From the NCBI GenBank assembly GCA_030372985.1, contig JAUCQB010000010.1:1-38399 (forward strand): a stretch of DNA of 38,399 nucleotides. The letters run 5' to 3'. Below the pieces are notes generated by a model. It saw only the letters and a list, made by a program, of their open reading frames with translations, was not told the origin of the DNA and ran no database searches. Shown in pieces: positions 26,801-33,797 of this stretch. The number at the start of each line of letters is the position of its first letter. Within the stretch, counting starts at the first letter, position 1. Position numbers and translations under genes: made by a program. The stretch comes from Phycisphaerae bacterium. GTDB lineage: Bacteria; Planctomycetota; Phycisphaerae; UBA1845; PWPN01.

Positions 26801-27272
26801 CGAGCGATCGCTGCCAGTTCTTGATGCTGTCGGCCGCGAAATCGAAGAGCACGTGCTCCGGCAGATGGCCGGCGAAAGCCCGCTCGTACTCGTCGCGGGT
26901 CAACCATTTGCCGTTCACGTCGATCATCTGCGATTGCCAGAGCGGCGCGTTGAGGGCAATCAGGTCGCCTCCGCCGCGAAGATACTGCGCGACCGCGGGC
27001 ATGGAGGCTTGGGGGGCCGTGGAGGCATCGGGGATCACCAGCAGATCAAACGTCGCCGGGGTCAGCCTGGCAGCATCGCAGAGCGTATCACGGCCGAACT
27101 CCGCCACTTGGCAGCCGGCGTTCGCGAGCTGCATTCTCAGGGCTTGGGCAAACGTCGGCTCGTCGTCCGGCAGTCCGGAGCGAAACAGGCCGGCCTTGTA
27201 TTCCGCGGCCGACAGATCAGGGGTCATAGCGAGTGACACGCAGAGCAGTAGAGGGCAGACCAATCTGTTCAT
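23850..27272 (-). CDS. Large secreted TIM-barrel glycoside hydrolase (clan A-like)
   Basis: The 1140-residue product starts at ATG 27272 (GGAGGTG upstream) with a signal peptide (MNRLVCPLLLCVSLAM...LSAAEY). Residues about 25-125 resemble a glutamine-amidotransferase-like Rossmann domain (LLVIPDASTA, YLRGGGDLIALNAP), as attached to several beta-galactosidase-like enzymes. A beta-rich module follows (about 150-330). From about 580 a TIM barrel begins (WWAHGINYMPSS, LGRLKDIGYNAVSIFLNHP). Candidate catalytic acids are E694 in DLAWEPMFGHH and E858 in PLFWAEMGN, the strand 4 and 7 positions of clan A. The C-terminus is an Ig-like domain. Probably a retaining exo- or endo-glycosidase (GH2/5/42-like); I cannot assign the family or substrate. 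The frame is open 133 codons upstream but without a ribosome site. Confidence 0.75.
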   Translation of the reverse strand: MNRLVCPLLLCVSLAMTPDLSAAEYKAGLFRSGLPDDEPTFAQALRMQLANAGCQVAEFGRDTLCDAARLTPATFDLLVIPDASTAPQASMPAVAQYLRGGGDLIALNAPLWQSQMIDVNGKWLTRDEYERAFAGHLPEHVLFDFAADSIKNWQRSLGPGAKEAAYETVADGPASGQRALHVVIPQFAAWDTFGSPPQEGLIPKDHVFTVFSAKGGPDTTQLSIEWDEKDGSRWVAVVPLTSQWRRYVLTPDDFHFWQSVPNRGQAGDRFRPENAVRMFVGLSQSHTAHSAGRHEYWVGPFGTAPNTPVYEQFATTESPPQLDTLWPSFKLFDCTGVISLNTREDQLFVSAAKFPVPQSIRSPHPRPRAVGIDKERKWRWIPLLEARNADGQWRGTPATLLVHVDGEFKGGIWTSFGIGDPKWYRQPAVLDLIGQVARTMRRGLFIIEGGADRFTCFEDQVPRVGVRVAAVGKSTTEEPTVRITLSDRSTGRQIRTQEWTLEKLAATTDGVSEQTISTKWPVSQWPAEGLICAVEVLTSGQVMDRVSHEIHVWRPKQNKQFVTVKNGEFMLQGQRWWAHGINYMPSSGIASNDWPYFERWLGARSYDPEVMDRDLGRLKDIGYNAVSIFLNHPDISAQNLVDLLRRLDRLHMKANVSLRPGTPMNFMWPLIREHIEQLRLAENDTVFAYDLAWEPMFGHHEQRREWDGRWEQWVVERYGSIANAEKDWGFAIPRDTAGKVTNPSAQQIDQDGDWRRMVAAYRRFLDTLLYEKYSRARRLVRSIDPNHLVSFRMAEAGNPTLRWNGLVPYDFAYLAAAVDILAPEGYGRIGDWEKVKAGCFTHAYARWADPTKPLFWAEMGNTVWDLSLMGTPPQRLQFQADFYFDFYKMLIGSGADGMFSWWYPGGFRCGENSDFGIINPDGSDRPVTKVIRERGPRLFNYASAAPIDYWITIDRDARAEGLTGIYETVQEEFWRELMAGKTPGLRTAGTGTDSANCPPLAVGNRPWNGTNPPKYLDAAFDRVEVQDVSGKWAEVEKSGRVEVARGKPILARVTLTNLGEAKWITPAGSDKTGAVFVIVGSPESSRAAIPNDVPRFASVEVKDTQLAPAGLTQEKQVLITLLAEGRTPFGEKFTVTLTPK

Positions 27273-27573
27273 ACGACACCTCCGGTGATGACCCTGGCCC
27301 GCGGTCAAGAACAGTTCTGGCCGGCCGACCCATGACTTACTGCTCGGCGAAGCTGCCTCGACGGAGCATGCTCGCCGCGCAGCAGAAGTCAGCCGTGGAA
27401 GAGACGAACTCAGTCGCGAACTCGCCGCCTGGTCGTGGACAACAATCCCGATTATCACGAGAACACGAGAGAAGCAAGGCGCGACGGGAAACCCATCCCA
27501 CGGGATGCGACGTGCAGAAAGATCGGGGCAAACGGAATCAGGCGGGAACGAGCACATCCAGCCGGACAGCCCG
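27273..27573. other. Intergenic region without recognised features
   Basis: About 300 bp between the small membrane protein gene and the glycosidase. The minus strand has TTGACC about 30 bp before the glycosidase ATG but no -10 at a usable distance. No gene, RNA or clear terminator was seen. Confidence 0.4.
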
Positions 27574-27945
27574 TTACTCGCGCATCTTCGGGTATTTGGT
27601 CTGGCGTTGCCAGGCCGGCCGTGCGTTGCGAATCTCCACCACCGCCCAACCCACGCAGACAACGCAGACAATGAAACAGGCCATACCGAACAGCAGAATG
27701 AGGCTGCTCAAGCCGCTGGCCGCAGCCTGCGGCCGGGATCGCCGGGGCAGACCATCGGGGCCGGGCGGCTCCGGCTCACCCGCAGGGGCCGGTGCGGTGG
27801 CCGTTGCAGCGGCCGGCTGACTGGTAAGCGGCCTGTGTTTGACGTACTGACTCAAGAGCAGCAGGACCACGCCGCCAACCAGGCTCAGCAGGGCATACAA
27901 GATCGGTTTCCAGGGCAGGGCGAGTAGGGATTTCTGTTTTGACAT
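27574..27945 (-). CDS. Small two-helix membrane protein
   Basis: A 123-residue protein of unknown function. TM segments are visible at about 14-34 (ILYALLSLVGGVVLLLLSQY) and 78-103 (LSSLILLFGMACFIVCVVCV), joined by a Pro/Ala/Glu-rich linker of about 40 residues (PAPAGEPEPPGPDGLP). The tail is basic and short. Ribosome site is weak (GGGA 11 nt before the ATG). It follows the acetyltransferase gene on the same strand after 79 bp and may share its transcript. I do not recognise a family. Confidence 0.6.
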   Translation of the reverse strand: MSKQKSLLALPWKPILYALLSLVGGVVLLLLSQYVKHRPLTSQPAAATATAPAPAGEPEPPGPDGLPRRSRPQAAASGLSSLILLFGMACFIVCVVCVGWAVVEIRNARPAWQRQTKYPKMRE

Positions 27946-28024
27946 GCGTTGGTTTTCCCGGATTCAGCAGTCGCCTGGCCGATAACGGCAACCGGGGTCG
28001 GCCGGCCGGTCGATCCACGGCGAC

Positions 28025-28489
28025 TCACGACAACTCATACACCATCGCGATTTCGTCGCAATGCTCCTGAAGCGGACAACGGATGCAGTCCGTCCAGACC
28101 TTGTGTGGCAAGCTTTCCCTGGGGACCACCACAAAGCCCAGCTTCTCGAAGAAGACCCTCTCGCGGGTCAGGGCAAAAAGCCGCTTAAGGGCCAGTCGTC
28201 GGCCTTCCTCGATGGCAGCACGTACCAGCTCTCGACCGATACCCCGGCCACGGCACGATTCTTCAACTGCAAGGCTCTTGATCTCGGCCAGATCCCGCCA
28301 TACCAGCTCGACTGCCACACACCCCCGAACCTGATCGCCGTCGCTTTGCTGCTCGACCCAGACCAGGAAGTCGCGCAAGTGCTCGTAGAGATCGGCGTGG
28401 GAACGGAAGAGCATCCGATTCAGCTCGGCGTGATAAGTGACCAGCCGGTGAATGTCCGGCACATCGTCCATGGTTGCGTTGCGGATCAA
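28025..28489 (-). CDS. ArgA-type GNAT N-acetyltransferase
   Basis: A 154-residue GNAT enzyme; the acetyl-CoA loop is EESCRGRGIGRELV, preceded by the strand AEIKSLAV. The C-terminus KVWTDCIRCPLQEHCDEIAM is the cysteine-bearing signature of stand-alone N-acetylglutamate synthases, which acetylate glutamate as the first step of arginine synthesis. The start is assigned to TTG 28489 because AGGGAG sits seven bases upstream and the product then begins MIRNATMDDVPDI, as homologues do; the ATG seven codons later is an alternative. No arg genes are adjacent, so a different amine substrate cannot be excluded. Confidence 0.8.
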   Translation of the reverse strand: MIRNATMDDVPDIHRLVTYHAELNRMLFRSHADLYEHLRDFLVWVEQQSDGDQVRGCVAVELVWRDLAEIKSLAVEESCRGRGIGRELVRAAIEEGRRLALKRLFALTRERVFFEKLGFVVVPRESLPHKVWTDCIRCPLQEHCDEIAMVYELS

Positions 28490-28674
28490 TCCTGGCTCCC
28501 TTATGGCGGCTGTCAGACGCCATGATCGAAGTCTATCGTAAGCACCGCAAGCCGGGAAACAAGCGAAAGTCTGCTCCTCCCCGCATCGACGGATTGAACG
28601 GGCAACTGGGGAAAAACCGCGGTGATTTCGGTGGTCGGCGGGATGCGCTGAGGATCTTGTCCTCACCAGTCGGC
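28490..28674. other. Divergent intergenic region upstream of the rarA leader
   Basis: No gene is seen. The only structure noted is a hairpin TGAGGA-TCTTG-TCCTCA at 28649-28665, ten bases before the rarA -35 candidate; it has no T-run, so a terminator role is doubtful and an operator role is possible. Confidence 0.4.
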
Positions 28675-28703
28675 TTGCCCCAATCTCTGTGGCCTCATAC
28701 GAT
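28675..28703 (+). promoter_or_regulatory. Candidate promoter of the rarA operon
   Basis: TTGCCC (28675-28680) and TACGAT (28698-28703), spacer 17 bp, four of six matches each. Transcription would start near 28710, leaving a leader of about 147 nt before the rarA ATG. Confidence 0.45.
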
Positions 28704-28730
28704 GATCACTTATCGGACGCAGACGGCGCA

Positions 28731-28856
28731 GGATCAGGCCGCGGCACGGGCGGTTGGACAGCCGCCGGACGGGCAGGGTACGGATCGGAAGCCCTTTCGG
28801 GCGGTACCGTGTGAGGTCTGATCCGGACGGGTCTCTCACGGGGGCGTTTTTGAGAC
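28731..28856 (+). promoter_or_regulatory. Structured 5' leader of rarA, possible RNA switch
   Basis: A 10-bp stem GGATCAGGCC/GGTCTGATCC (28731-28740 with 28815-28824, one G-U pair) closes a branched element. Inside are CACGG/CCGTG (28745-28749 with 28807-28811), a hairpin CGGTT-GGAC-AGCCG (28751-28764) and GCCC-TTTC-GGGC (28791-28802). After it, GTCTC (28831-28835) can pair with GAGAC (28852-28856), which touches the start codon and encloses the only G-rich ribosome-site candidate (28840-28844). An alternative stem CGTGTGAG/CTCTCACG (28808-28815 with 28833-28840, one T-T mismatch) excludes both. No known riboswitch class was recognised. Pairing is seen; regulation is inferred. Confidence 0.45.
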
Positions 28857-30257
28857 ATGGACCTGTTTTCTCAGCAAAGGAAGGATGCTTTCAACCGGGT
28901 TCAGCCGTTGGCAGTGTCCATGCGCCCCCGGACGCTGGACGAGTTTGTCGGCCAGGAACACTTCATCGGTCCGGGCAAGCTCCTCCGACGACTGCTGGCG
29001 GCCGACAGGCTGAGCAGCGCCATTTTTTACGGCCCGCCGGGTACGGGGAAGACCACATTGGCTCACATCATTGCCGGGCAGACGCAGGCCACTTTTGTCG
29101 AGATGAACGCGGCGGCCGTGGGCGTGAAGGAAGTCCGCGGCGTTCTCGAAGAAGCCAAGGACCGCCTCGCATCCGCCGGCAAGCGTACCGTCCTGTTCCT
29201 GGACGAGATTCACCGGTTCAACCGCGCCCAGCAGGACATTCTGCTGGGTGACGTCGAAAACGGCCTCATCATCCTCATCGGGGCCACCACCGAGAATCCT
29301 TTTTTCACCGTTAACTCGCCGCTGGTGTCTCGCAGCCAGATCTTCCAGTTTGAGCCGCTCACCGAAGAACATATTCGCACCCTGCTTCGCCGGGCGGTGG
29401 CCGATGAGCAGCGGGGGCTGGGCCGATACAAGATCGACCTGCGCGACGAGGCCATCGAGCATTGGGCGACGACTTGCGATGGCGACGCCCGTCGAGCGCT
29501 GCTCGCGCTGGAAGTTGCGGTCTTGTCGCAGATTCATTCAACAGAGCACAAAGCGTCTGCCCCCGTGGCGGTCGATCTGAAAGTGGCTGAGGAGTCGATT
29601 CAGCGGAAGGCGATCGTCTATGACGGCACGGGCGACGAGCATTACGACGCAGCCAGCGCCCTGATCAAGAGCATGCGCGGCAGCGACCCGGACGCGGCCG
29701 TGTACTGGCTGGCCCGGATGCTGGAGGCAGGCGAGGACCCCCGGTTCATTGCTCGCAGGGTCGCGATCTGCGCGGCTGAGGATGTCGGCAACGCCGACCC
29801 CAACGCGTTGGTTGTGGCCAACGCCGCGGCCCAGGTGACACTCCTGGTGGGAATGCCGGAATGCCAGTTGGTGTTGAGCCAGGCCGTGATCTACGTGGCC
29901 TGCGCCCCCAAGTCGAACGCCTCCGCCGTAGCCATTTGGACGGCCGCCAAGGATGTGCGAGAAGGCCGGACGGTCCCTGTTCCCAAGCATCTCCGAGATT
30001 CACATTACCGGGGCGCGGCCAGAATGGGACACGGGGAAGGCTACAAGTACGCTCACGACTACCAGGGCGGTTTTGTGGAGCAGGATTACCTGGGCGTCGA
30101 TAAGACGTATTACACCCCCACGCAGCGGGGGCACGAAGCTACTATGCGCGCCTATCTGGCATCCGTGGCAAGGAAGGCGGCATCAGCGTCTGGTGCCCAG
30201 CCTGGTGGCCCCAAGGACGATCCGCCCAGCGCGGTCGGAAGCGGCGATTCGAAATGA
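28857..30257 (+). CDS. rarA: Replication-associated recombination protein A (AAA+ ATPase)
   Basis: RarA (MgsA) is a clamp-loader-like AAA+ ATPase acting at stalled replication forks. The 466-residue length is typical. Seen: an N-terminal PLAVSMRPRTLDEFVGQEH, Walker A GPPGTGKTT (59-67), Walker B VLFLDEIHRF (112-121), sensor 1 IGATTENPFF, arginine-finger region SPLVSRSQIF, sensor 2 GDARRALLALE, and the C-terminal tetramerisation part with AVYWLARMLEAGEDP and PKHLRDSHY. The ATG at 28857 lacks a strong ribosome site; GGGGG sits 12 nt upstream within a hairpin. It is the first gene of a plus-strand operon and overlaps the next gene by 4 bp. Confidence 0.95.
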   Translation: MDLFSQQRKDAFNRVQPLAVSMRPRTLDEFVGQEHFIGPGKLLRRLLAADRLSSAIFYGPPGTGKTTLAHIIAGQTQATFVEMNAAAVGVKEVRGVLEEAKDRLASAGKRTVLFLDEIHRFNRAQQDILLGDVENGLIILIGATTENPFFTVNSPLVSRSQIFQFEPLTEEHIRTLLRRAVADEQRGLGRYKIDLRDEAIEHWATTCDGDARRALLALEVAVLSQIHSTEHKASAPVAVDLKVAEESIQRKAIVYDGTGDEHYDAASALIKSMRGSDPDAAVYWLARMLEAGEDPRFIARRVAICAAEDVGNADPNALVVANAAAQVTLLVGMPECQLVLSQAVIYVACAPKSNASAVAIWTAAKDVREGRTVPVPKHLRDSHYRGAARMGHGEGYKYAHDYQGGFVEQDYLGVDKTYYTPTQRGHEATMRAYLASVARKAASASGAQPGGPKDDPPSAVGSGDSK

Positions 30258-30853
30258 CATCAGCAGTAACTCCCGACCATGACGCGTCGAAAAAGCAAGT
30301 GAGGCAGCATTTGCGGCAGGTGATGGACGGTATTCCGTCTGATGAGTTGCAGCGCCGCTCATCCCTGGCCTGCAGTCAGCTCATCGCCTCCCCGGTCTAC
30401 CGCCGGTCTGACGTAATGATGGTCTTCCTCTCGTTGCCGCGGGAGGTGGACACCACCCCCCTGGTTCTGCACGCCTGGCGGGATGGCAAGCGGGTCCTGG
30501 CCCCGAAGGTTAACTGGGAGCAGCGGCGGATGTTACCGATTGAGATCGTCTCTTTAACCGACAATATCAGTGAGGGACAGATGGGTCTGCGCGAGCCGGC
30601 CGAGGGAACACCCTTTTCCGTCGAGCAGATCGATCTGGTGGTCGTGCCGGGGCTGGGCTTTGACCTCGAGGGGAACAGGATCGGACGGGGAAGGGGCTTC
30701 TACGACCGGTTCCTGACGCATGAGGGCTGGAAAGGAACCTCTTGCGGTCTGGCTCTCGAAGTCCAGGTGGTGGAACGCGTGCCGATGAGCGAGCACGATG
30801 CAACGGTCGACATGTTGGTGACCGACGCGGCTGTCCGGGTCTTTCGGAAGTAG
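30254..30853 (+). CDS. 5-formyltetrahydrofolate cyclo-ligase
   Basis: The enzyme (MTHFS, known as Fau/YgfA in E. coli) converts 5-formyl-THF to 5,10-methenyl-THF using ATP, returning stored folate to the one-carbon pool. The 199-residue product has the ATP/folate loop PGLGFDLEGNRIGRGRGFYD, the most conserved family motif, together with VFLSLPREVDT near the substrate site and an N-terminal KKQVRQHLRQ helix. The start overlaps the rarA stop (ATGA), so translation is coupled. The methenyl-THF pool it feeds is upstream of the MetF reaction encoded elsewhere in this window. Confidence 0.93.
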   Translation: MTSAVTPDHDASKKQVRQHLRQVMDGIPSDELQRRSSLACSQLIASPVYRRSDVMMVFLSLPREVDTTPLVLHAWRDGKRVLAPKVNWEQRRMLPIEIVSLTDNISEGQMGLREPAEGTPFSVEQIDLVVVPGLGFDLEGNRIGRGRGFYDRFLTHEGWKGTSCGLALEVQVVERVPMSEHDATVDMLVTDAAVRVFRK

Positions 30854-30917
30854 GCTGCGGCGGTCGTAAGCTGTATGAACGTTTGCCGATCCGCAGTTGC
30901 GGTCAGGAGTATCTGCA

Positions 30918-31979
30918 GTGGCTTACGGACGAAGGCGTCGTCGCAAGTCTCGTTTTCTGTCCCGGTTCATCATTCTGCTTCTGATCGCCGGTGGCGGTTA
31001 CTACGCGTACGTCAAGTACTACAAAAAACCGGCGGCTCCGGCACCGGAGGCCACCGCCACCGCCCCGGCGGGCAGCCAGATGCAACCTCCGGGCGGTGTT
31101 GTGCTGACTCCGCCCTTGGAGGAACCGCCCGGCGGCGCGGCCGAATCGCAACCGACCTCTCAACCGACCGCCAGTCGTCCCTTTGGAGTGACGGTTGAGC
31201 CGTTTGTGATGGAGCCCGTGGCGGTGCCGGCTCCCGATCAGGTCGAGACCGTCTACCAGGAGGGCATGCAGGCCTGGCAGGCCGGTGACCTGCTGAAGGC
31301 TCGCGATGCCTTGAACCGCGTTCTGCACGCCGCCATCCCCGCCGAGCGACAGGCTCAGATTCGCGAGATTCTGAACCAGGTCGCGGAAAAGACCATCTTC
31401 TCACTCGATCTGCTGCCGGGTGAGACCCTGGCGGAGGACTATGTGGTGCAGCAGGGAGACACGACGCAGAGAATCGGGCGGCAGTACAAGGTTACCGAGG
31501 AGCTGATCAGCCAGGTCAACGGCGGCATGAACAAGAACGTCATTCGCGCCGGCCGCCGACTCAAGGTGGTGAACGGTCCCTTCCACGCCACCGTGATCAA
31601 GAGCACCTTCGAGATGCATCTTTATCTCCAGAATGTCTACGTGCGCACCTACAAGGTGGCCCTGGGTGCCGACAACAGCACCCCAACCGGCAAGTGGGTG
31701 GTCTCCGATCGTCTGACGAATCCCACGTGGACCAATCCGCGGACCGGTCAGCGGATCGCGGCCAATGACCCCCAGAACCCGCTCGGCGAATACTGGATCG
31801 CGCTGGAGGGCATCGATGGACGAGCCTTGGGGCAGAGCGGCTACGGCATCCACGGGACCATCGATGACAGCAGCATTGGCACTCAGGCATCCATGGGTTG
31901 CGTCCGGCTGTCGAGCAAGGACATCGAGGTGGTCTACGCCGTGCTGGTGCCCGGTTCGACGGTGACGATTACCGATTAG
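30918..31979 (+). CDS. LysM-containing L,D-transpeptidase (YkuD family)
   Basis: L,D-transpeptidases form 3-3 peptidoglycan cross-links or attach proteins to the wall. This 353-residue protein begins at GTG 30918 (CAGGAG nine bases upstream) with a basic patch (YGRRRRRKSRF) and one TM anchor (about 15-33), followed by a Pro/Ala/Thr-rich periplasmic linker, a short helical TPR-like segment (EGMQAWQAGDLLKARDAL), a LysM-like domain (YVVQQGDTTQRIGRQYKV) and the YkuD catalytic domain. Catalytic residues are H312 (YGIHGT) and C328 (ASMGCVRL). It is 64 bp after the cyclo-ligase gene and probably in the same operon. Convergent with the acyl-CoA dehydrogenase gene. Confidence 0.9.
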   Translation: MAYGRRRRRKSRFLSRFIILLLIAGGGYYAYVKYYKKPAAPAPEATATAPAGSQMQPPGGVVLTPPLEEPPGGAAESQPTSQPTASRPFGVTVEPFVMEPVAVPAPDQVETVYQEGMQAWQAGDLLKARDALNRVLHAAIPAERQAQIREILNQVAEKTIFSLDLLPGETLAEDYVVQQGDTTQRIGRQYKVTEELISQVNGGMNKNVIRAGRRLKVVNGPFHATVIKSTFEMHLYLQNVYVRTYKVALGADNSTPTGKWVVSDRLTNPTWTNPRTGQRIAANDPQNPLGEYWIALEGIDGRALGQSGYGIHGTIDDSSIGTQASMGCVRLSSKDIEVVYAVLVPGSTVTITD

Positions 31980-32043
31980 CGGTCATCACGCTTCACGCTG
32001 CCCGCGGGCCTCATGCCTGAAAAAGTCGATCGGCGGCGGCTGG

Positions 32044-33795
32044 TCACTTCTGGACGGGTACCGGGCCGGCGAGGATCTGGTATTCATCCACGGCCGATCG
32101 GTCGCCGCTGCAGACCAGCTCGATGTCGCGGCGGACGGTGGGCAGGCTGGTCGTGATAAACCGCCTGGCAAGGTGCCGCTTTCGTTCATTGCTCTCCGCC
32201 TGGCGCAGCAGCAGGTGGCCGCACAGCACCGCGATCGCGCTGTCCACCAGCCTGCGGCCGGAAAGATCCATATACTCATTGGACTGCGTTTTCACGAACG
32301 CCACACCCTTGAGTACCAGCTCGCGGCCCTCGACGAGTCGGGCCTTCAACTCGTTGAGCATCGGGTCGACGTATTGCCGGCTTTCATATTCAGCGGCCTG
32401 CTTCTCGAACACCCCAGAGCACACGCCGCGAACCGCCGCCACGATCTGAAGCTGGCTGGTCCCCTCGTAAATCGTGGTGATGCGGGCATCGCGGAGATAC
32501 CGCTCCACCGGGTAGTCCTTCATGTAGCCCGAGCCGCCGAGTACTTGCAGCGCATCATTGGCCACCTTGATGCACATCTCCGACGCGTAGTACTTGCTCA
32601 TCGGCGTGAGCATGCCGTTGAGCCGCTTGTAGGTGCGGACATCCGCCTTTCGGCGCCTGAGCTCCTCGGGATCCTTCGGCGTGAAGTATTCCAGGATGCG
32701 AATGTTGTTGTTCTCGAAGTCGCAGATCCGGCAGGTTTCGTAAACCAGCGCCCGGGCGGCCTCGATCTGCACCTTCATGTCCGCAACCATCTCCGCCACC
32801 GCCGGCAGTTGCTCGATCGGCACGCCGAACTGCTTGCGGCTGTGGGCATATTCACGGGCCACGCGATACGCGGCCTCGGCGATGCCCAGCGACTGCCCGG
32901 CGATGCCCACGCGAGCCCCGTTCATCAGGCTCATCACGTAGGTGATCAGCCCCCGCTGCCGCTCGCCGATCAGCCGGGCGGGTGCGTTCTGAAAAACCAG
33001 CTCGCAGGTCGGCGAGCCGTGAATGCCCAGCTTCTCCTCCAGGTGGCGGACGCGAATCCGCGGTCCGCGCTCGGCGAGGAACAGGCTCAAGCCGCGGCCG
33101 TCGGAGATCTCCGGTTCACTGCGGGCCAGCGTCAGCAGTACCTCGCCGCAGCCGTTGGTGATGAAGCGCTTGACCCCGTCCAGCCGCCACTGGCCGTTCT
33201 CATCCTGGTACGCACGCAGGCTCACCGATTGCAGGTCGCTGCCGGCATCCGGCTCGGTCAATACCATCGCCCCCGTCAATTCGCCCCCGGCAAACCGCGG
33301 CAGGTACGCGTCGCGGATCTCCTCGTCGGCAAACGCGTAGATCGTCTCGGCGATGCCCTGAAGGCCGAAGATGTTCATCAGCGAGGCGTCGGCCCGGCTG
33401 ACGATCTCAATCGCCATGGTGTAGATCAGACAGGGGCAGTTCAGCCCGCCGTACCTGCGCGGCAGCGTGAAACCCATCAAATCGGCTTGGGCCAGAAGGT
33501 TGAGGTTTTCTCGCACGTTCTCATTCAGCGTCACGGTGCCGTCGGGATTCAGGCGGTTTCCTTCGTGGTCGACCTTCTCAGCCCGAGGCGCGATATGATC
33601 GCCGGCGATTTCGCCGACGATGGTCAGCACGCGGCGGTAGTTGTCGATCGCGTCGGCCGCGTCGGCCGGCGCATATTCGCAGCCGTTGCCGCGGTCACGG
33701 GTGAAGTTGTCCTCCTGGACGGCAGCGATCTCCGCCAGGTTGATGTGGTTGAAAAGGAACTGAAGATCATCGTTATCGAGGAAGAAATTCGCCAT
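32044..33795 (-). CDS. Acyl-CoA dehydrogenase
   Basis: A FAD enzyme that oxidises acyl-CoA to trans-2-enoyl-CoA, passing electrons to EtfAB. The 583-residue product, longer than the 380-residue classic form, has the core signatures GAMVLTEPDAGSDLQ, FITNGCGEVLL, EEKLGIHGSPTCEL, RKQFGVPIEQLPAV and LGGSGYMKDYPVERYLRDAR. E444 in TTIYEGTSQLQ is at the position of the catalytic glutamate of many acyl-CoA dehydrogenases. An extra C-terminal helical region of about 130 residues follows. The ATG at 33795 has AAGGAACG within the etfA end and is 2 bp past its stop, so the genes are coupled. Chain-length or branched-chain preference cannot be read. Confidence 0.93.
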   Translation of the reverse strand: MANFFLDNDDLQFLFNHINLAEIAAVQEDNFTRDRGNGCEYAPADAADAIDNYRRVLTIVGEIAGDHIAPRAEKVDHEGNRLNPDGTVTLNENVRENLNLLAQADLMGFTLPRRYGGLNCPCLIYTMAIEIVSRADASLMNIFGLQGIAETIYAFADEEIRDAYLPRFAGGELTGAMVLTEPDAGSDLQSVSLRAYQDENGQWRLDGVKRFITNGCGEVLLTLARSEPEISDGRGLSLFLAERGPRIRVRHLEEKLGIHGSPTCELVFQNAPARLIGERQRGLITYVMSLMNGARVGIAGQSLGIAEAAYRVAREYAHSRKQFGVPIEQLPAVAEMVADMKVQIEAARALVYETCRICDFENNNIRILEYFTPKDPEELRRRKADVRTYKRLNGMLTPMSKYYASEMCIKVANDALQVLGGSGYMKDYPVERYLRDARITTIYEGTSQLQIVAAVRGVCSGVFEKQAAEYESRQYVDPMLNELKARLVEGRELVLKGVAFVKTQSNEYMDLSGRRLVDSAIAVLCGHLLLRQAESNERKRHLARRFITTSLPTVRRDIELVCSGDRSAVDEYQILAGPVPVQK

Positions 33796-33797
33796 GT

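Noticed and set aside
28557..28856. 6S RNA upstream of the cyclo-ligase operon, as in Proteobacteria
   Set aside because: The folding is a short branched element followed by a start-codon hairpin, not the long rod with central bubble that defines 6S RNA.
32000..32009. GCCCGCGGGC palindrome between the convergent transpeptidase and dehydrogenase genes as a terminator
   Set aside because: It has no loop and no T-run; a chance self-complementary string in G+C-rich DNA is more likely.
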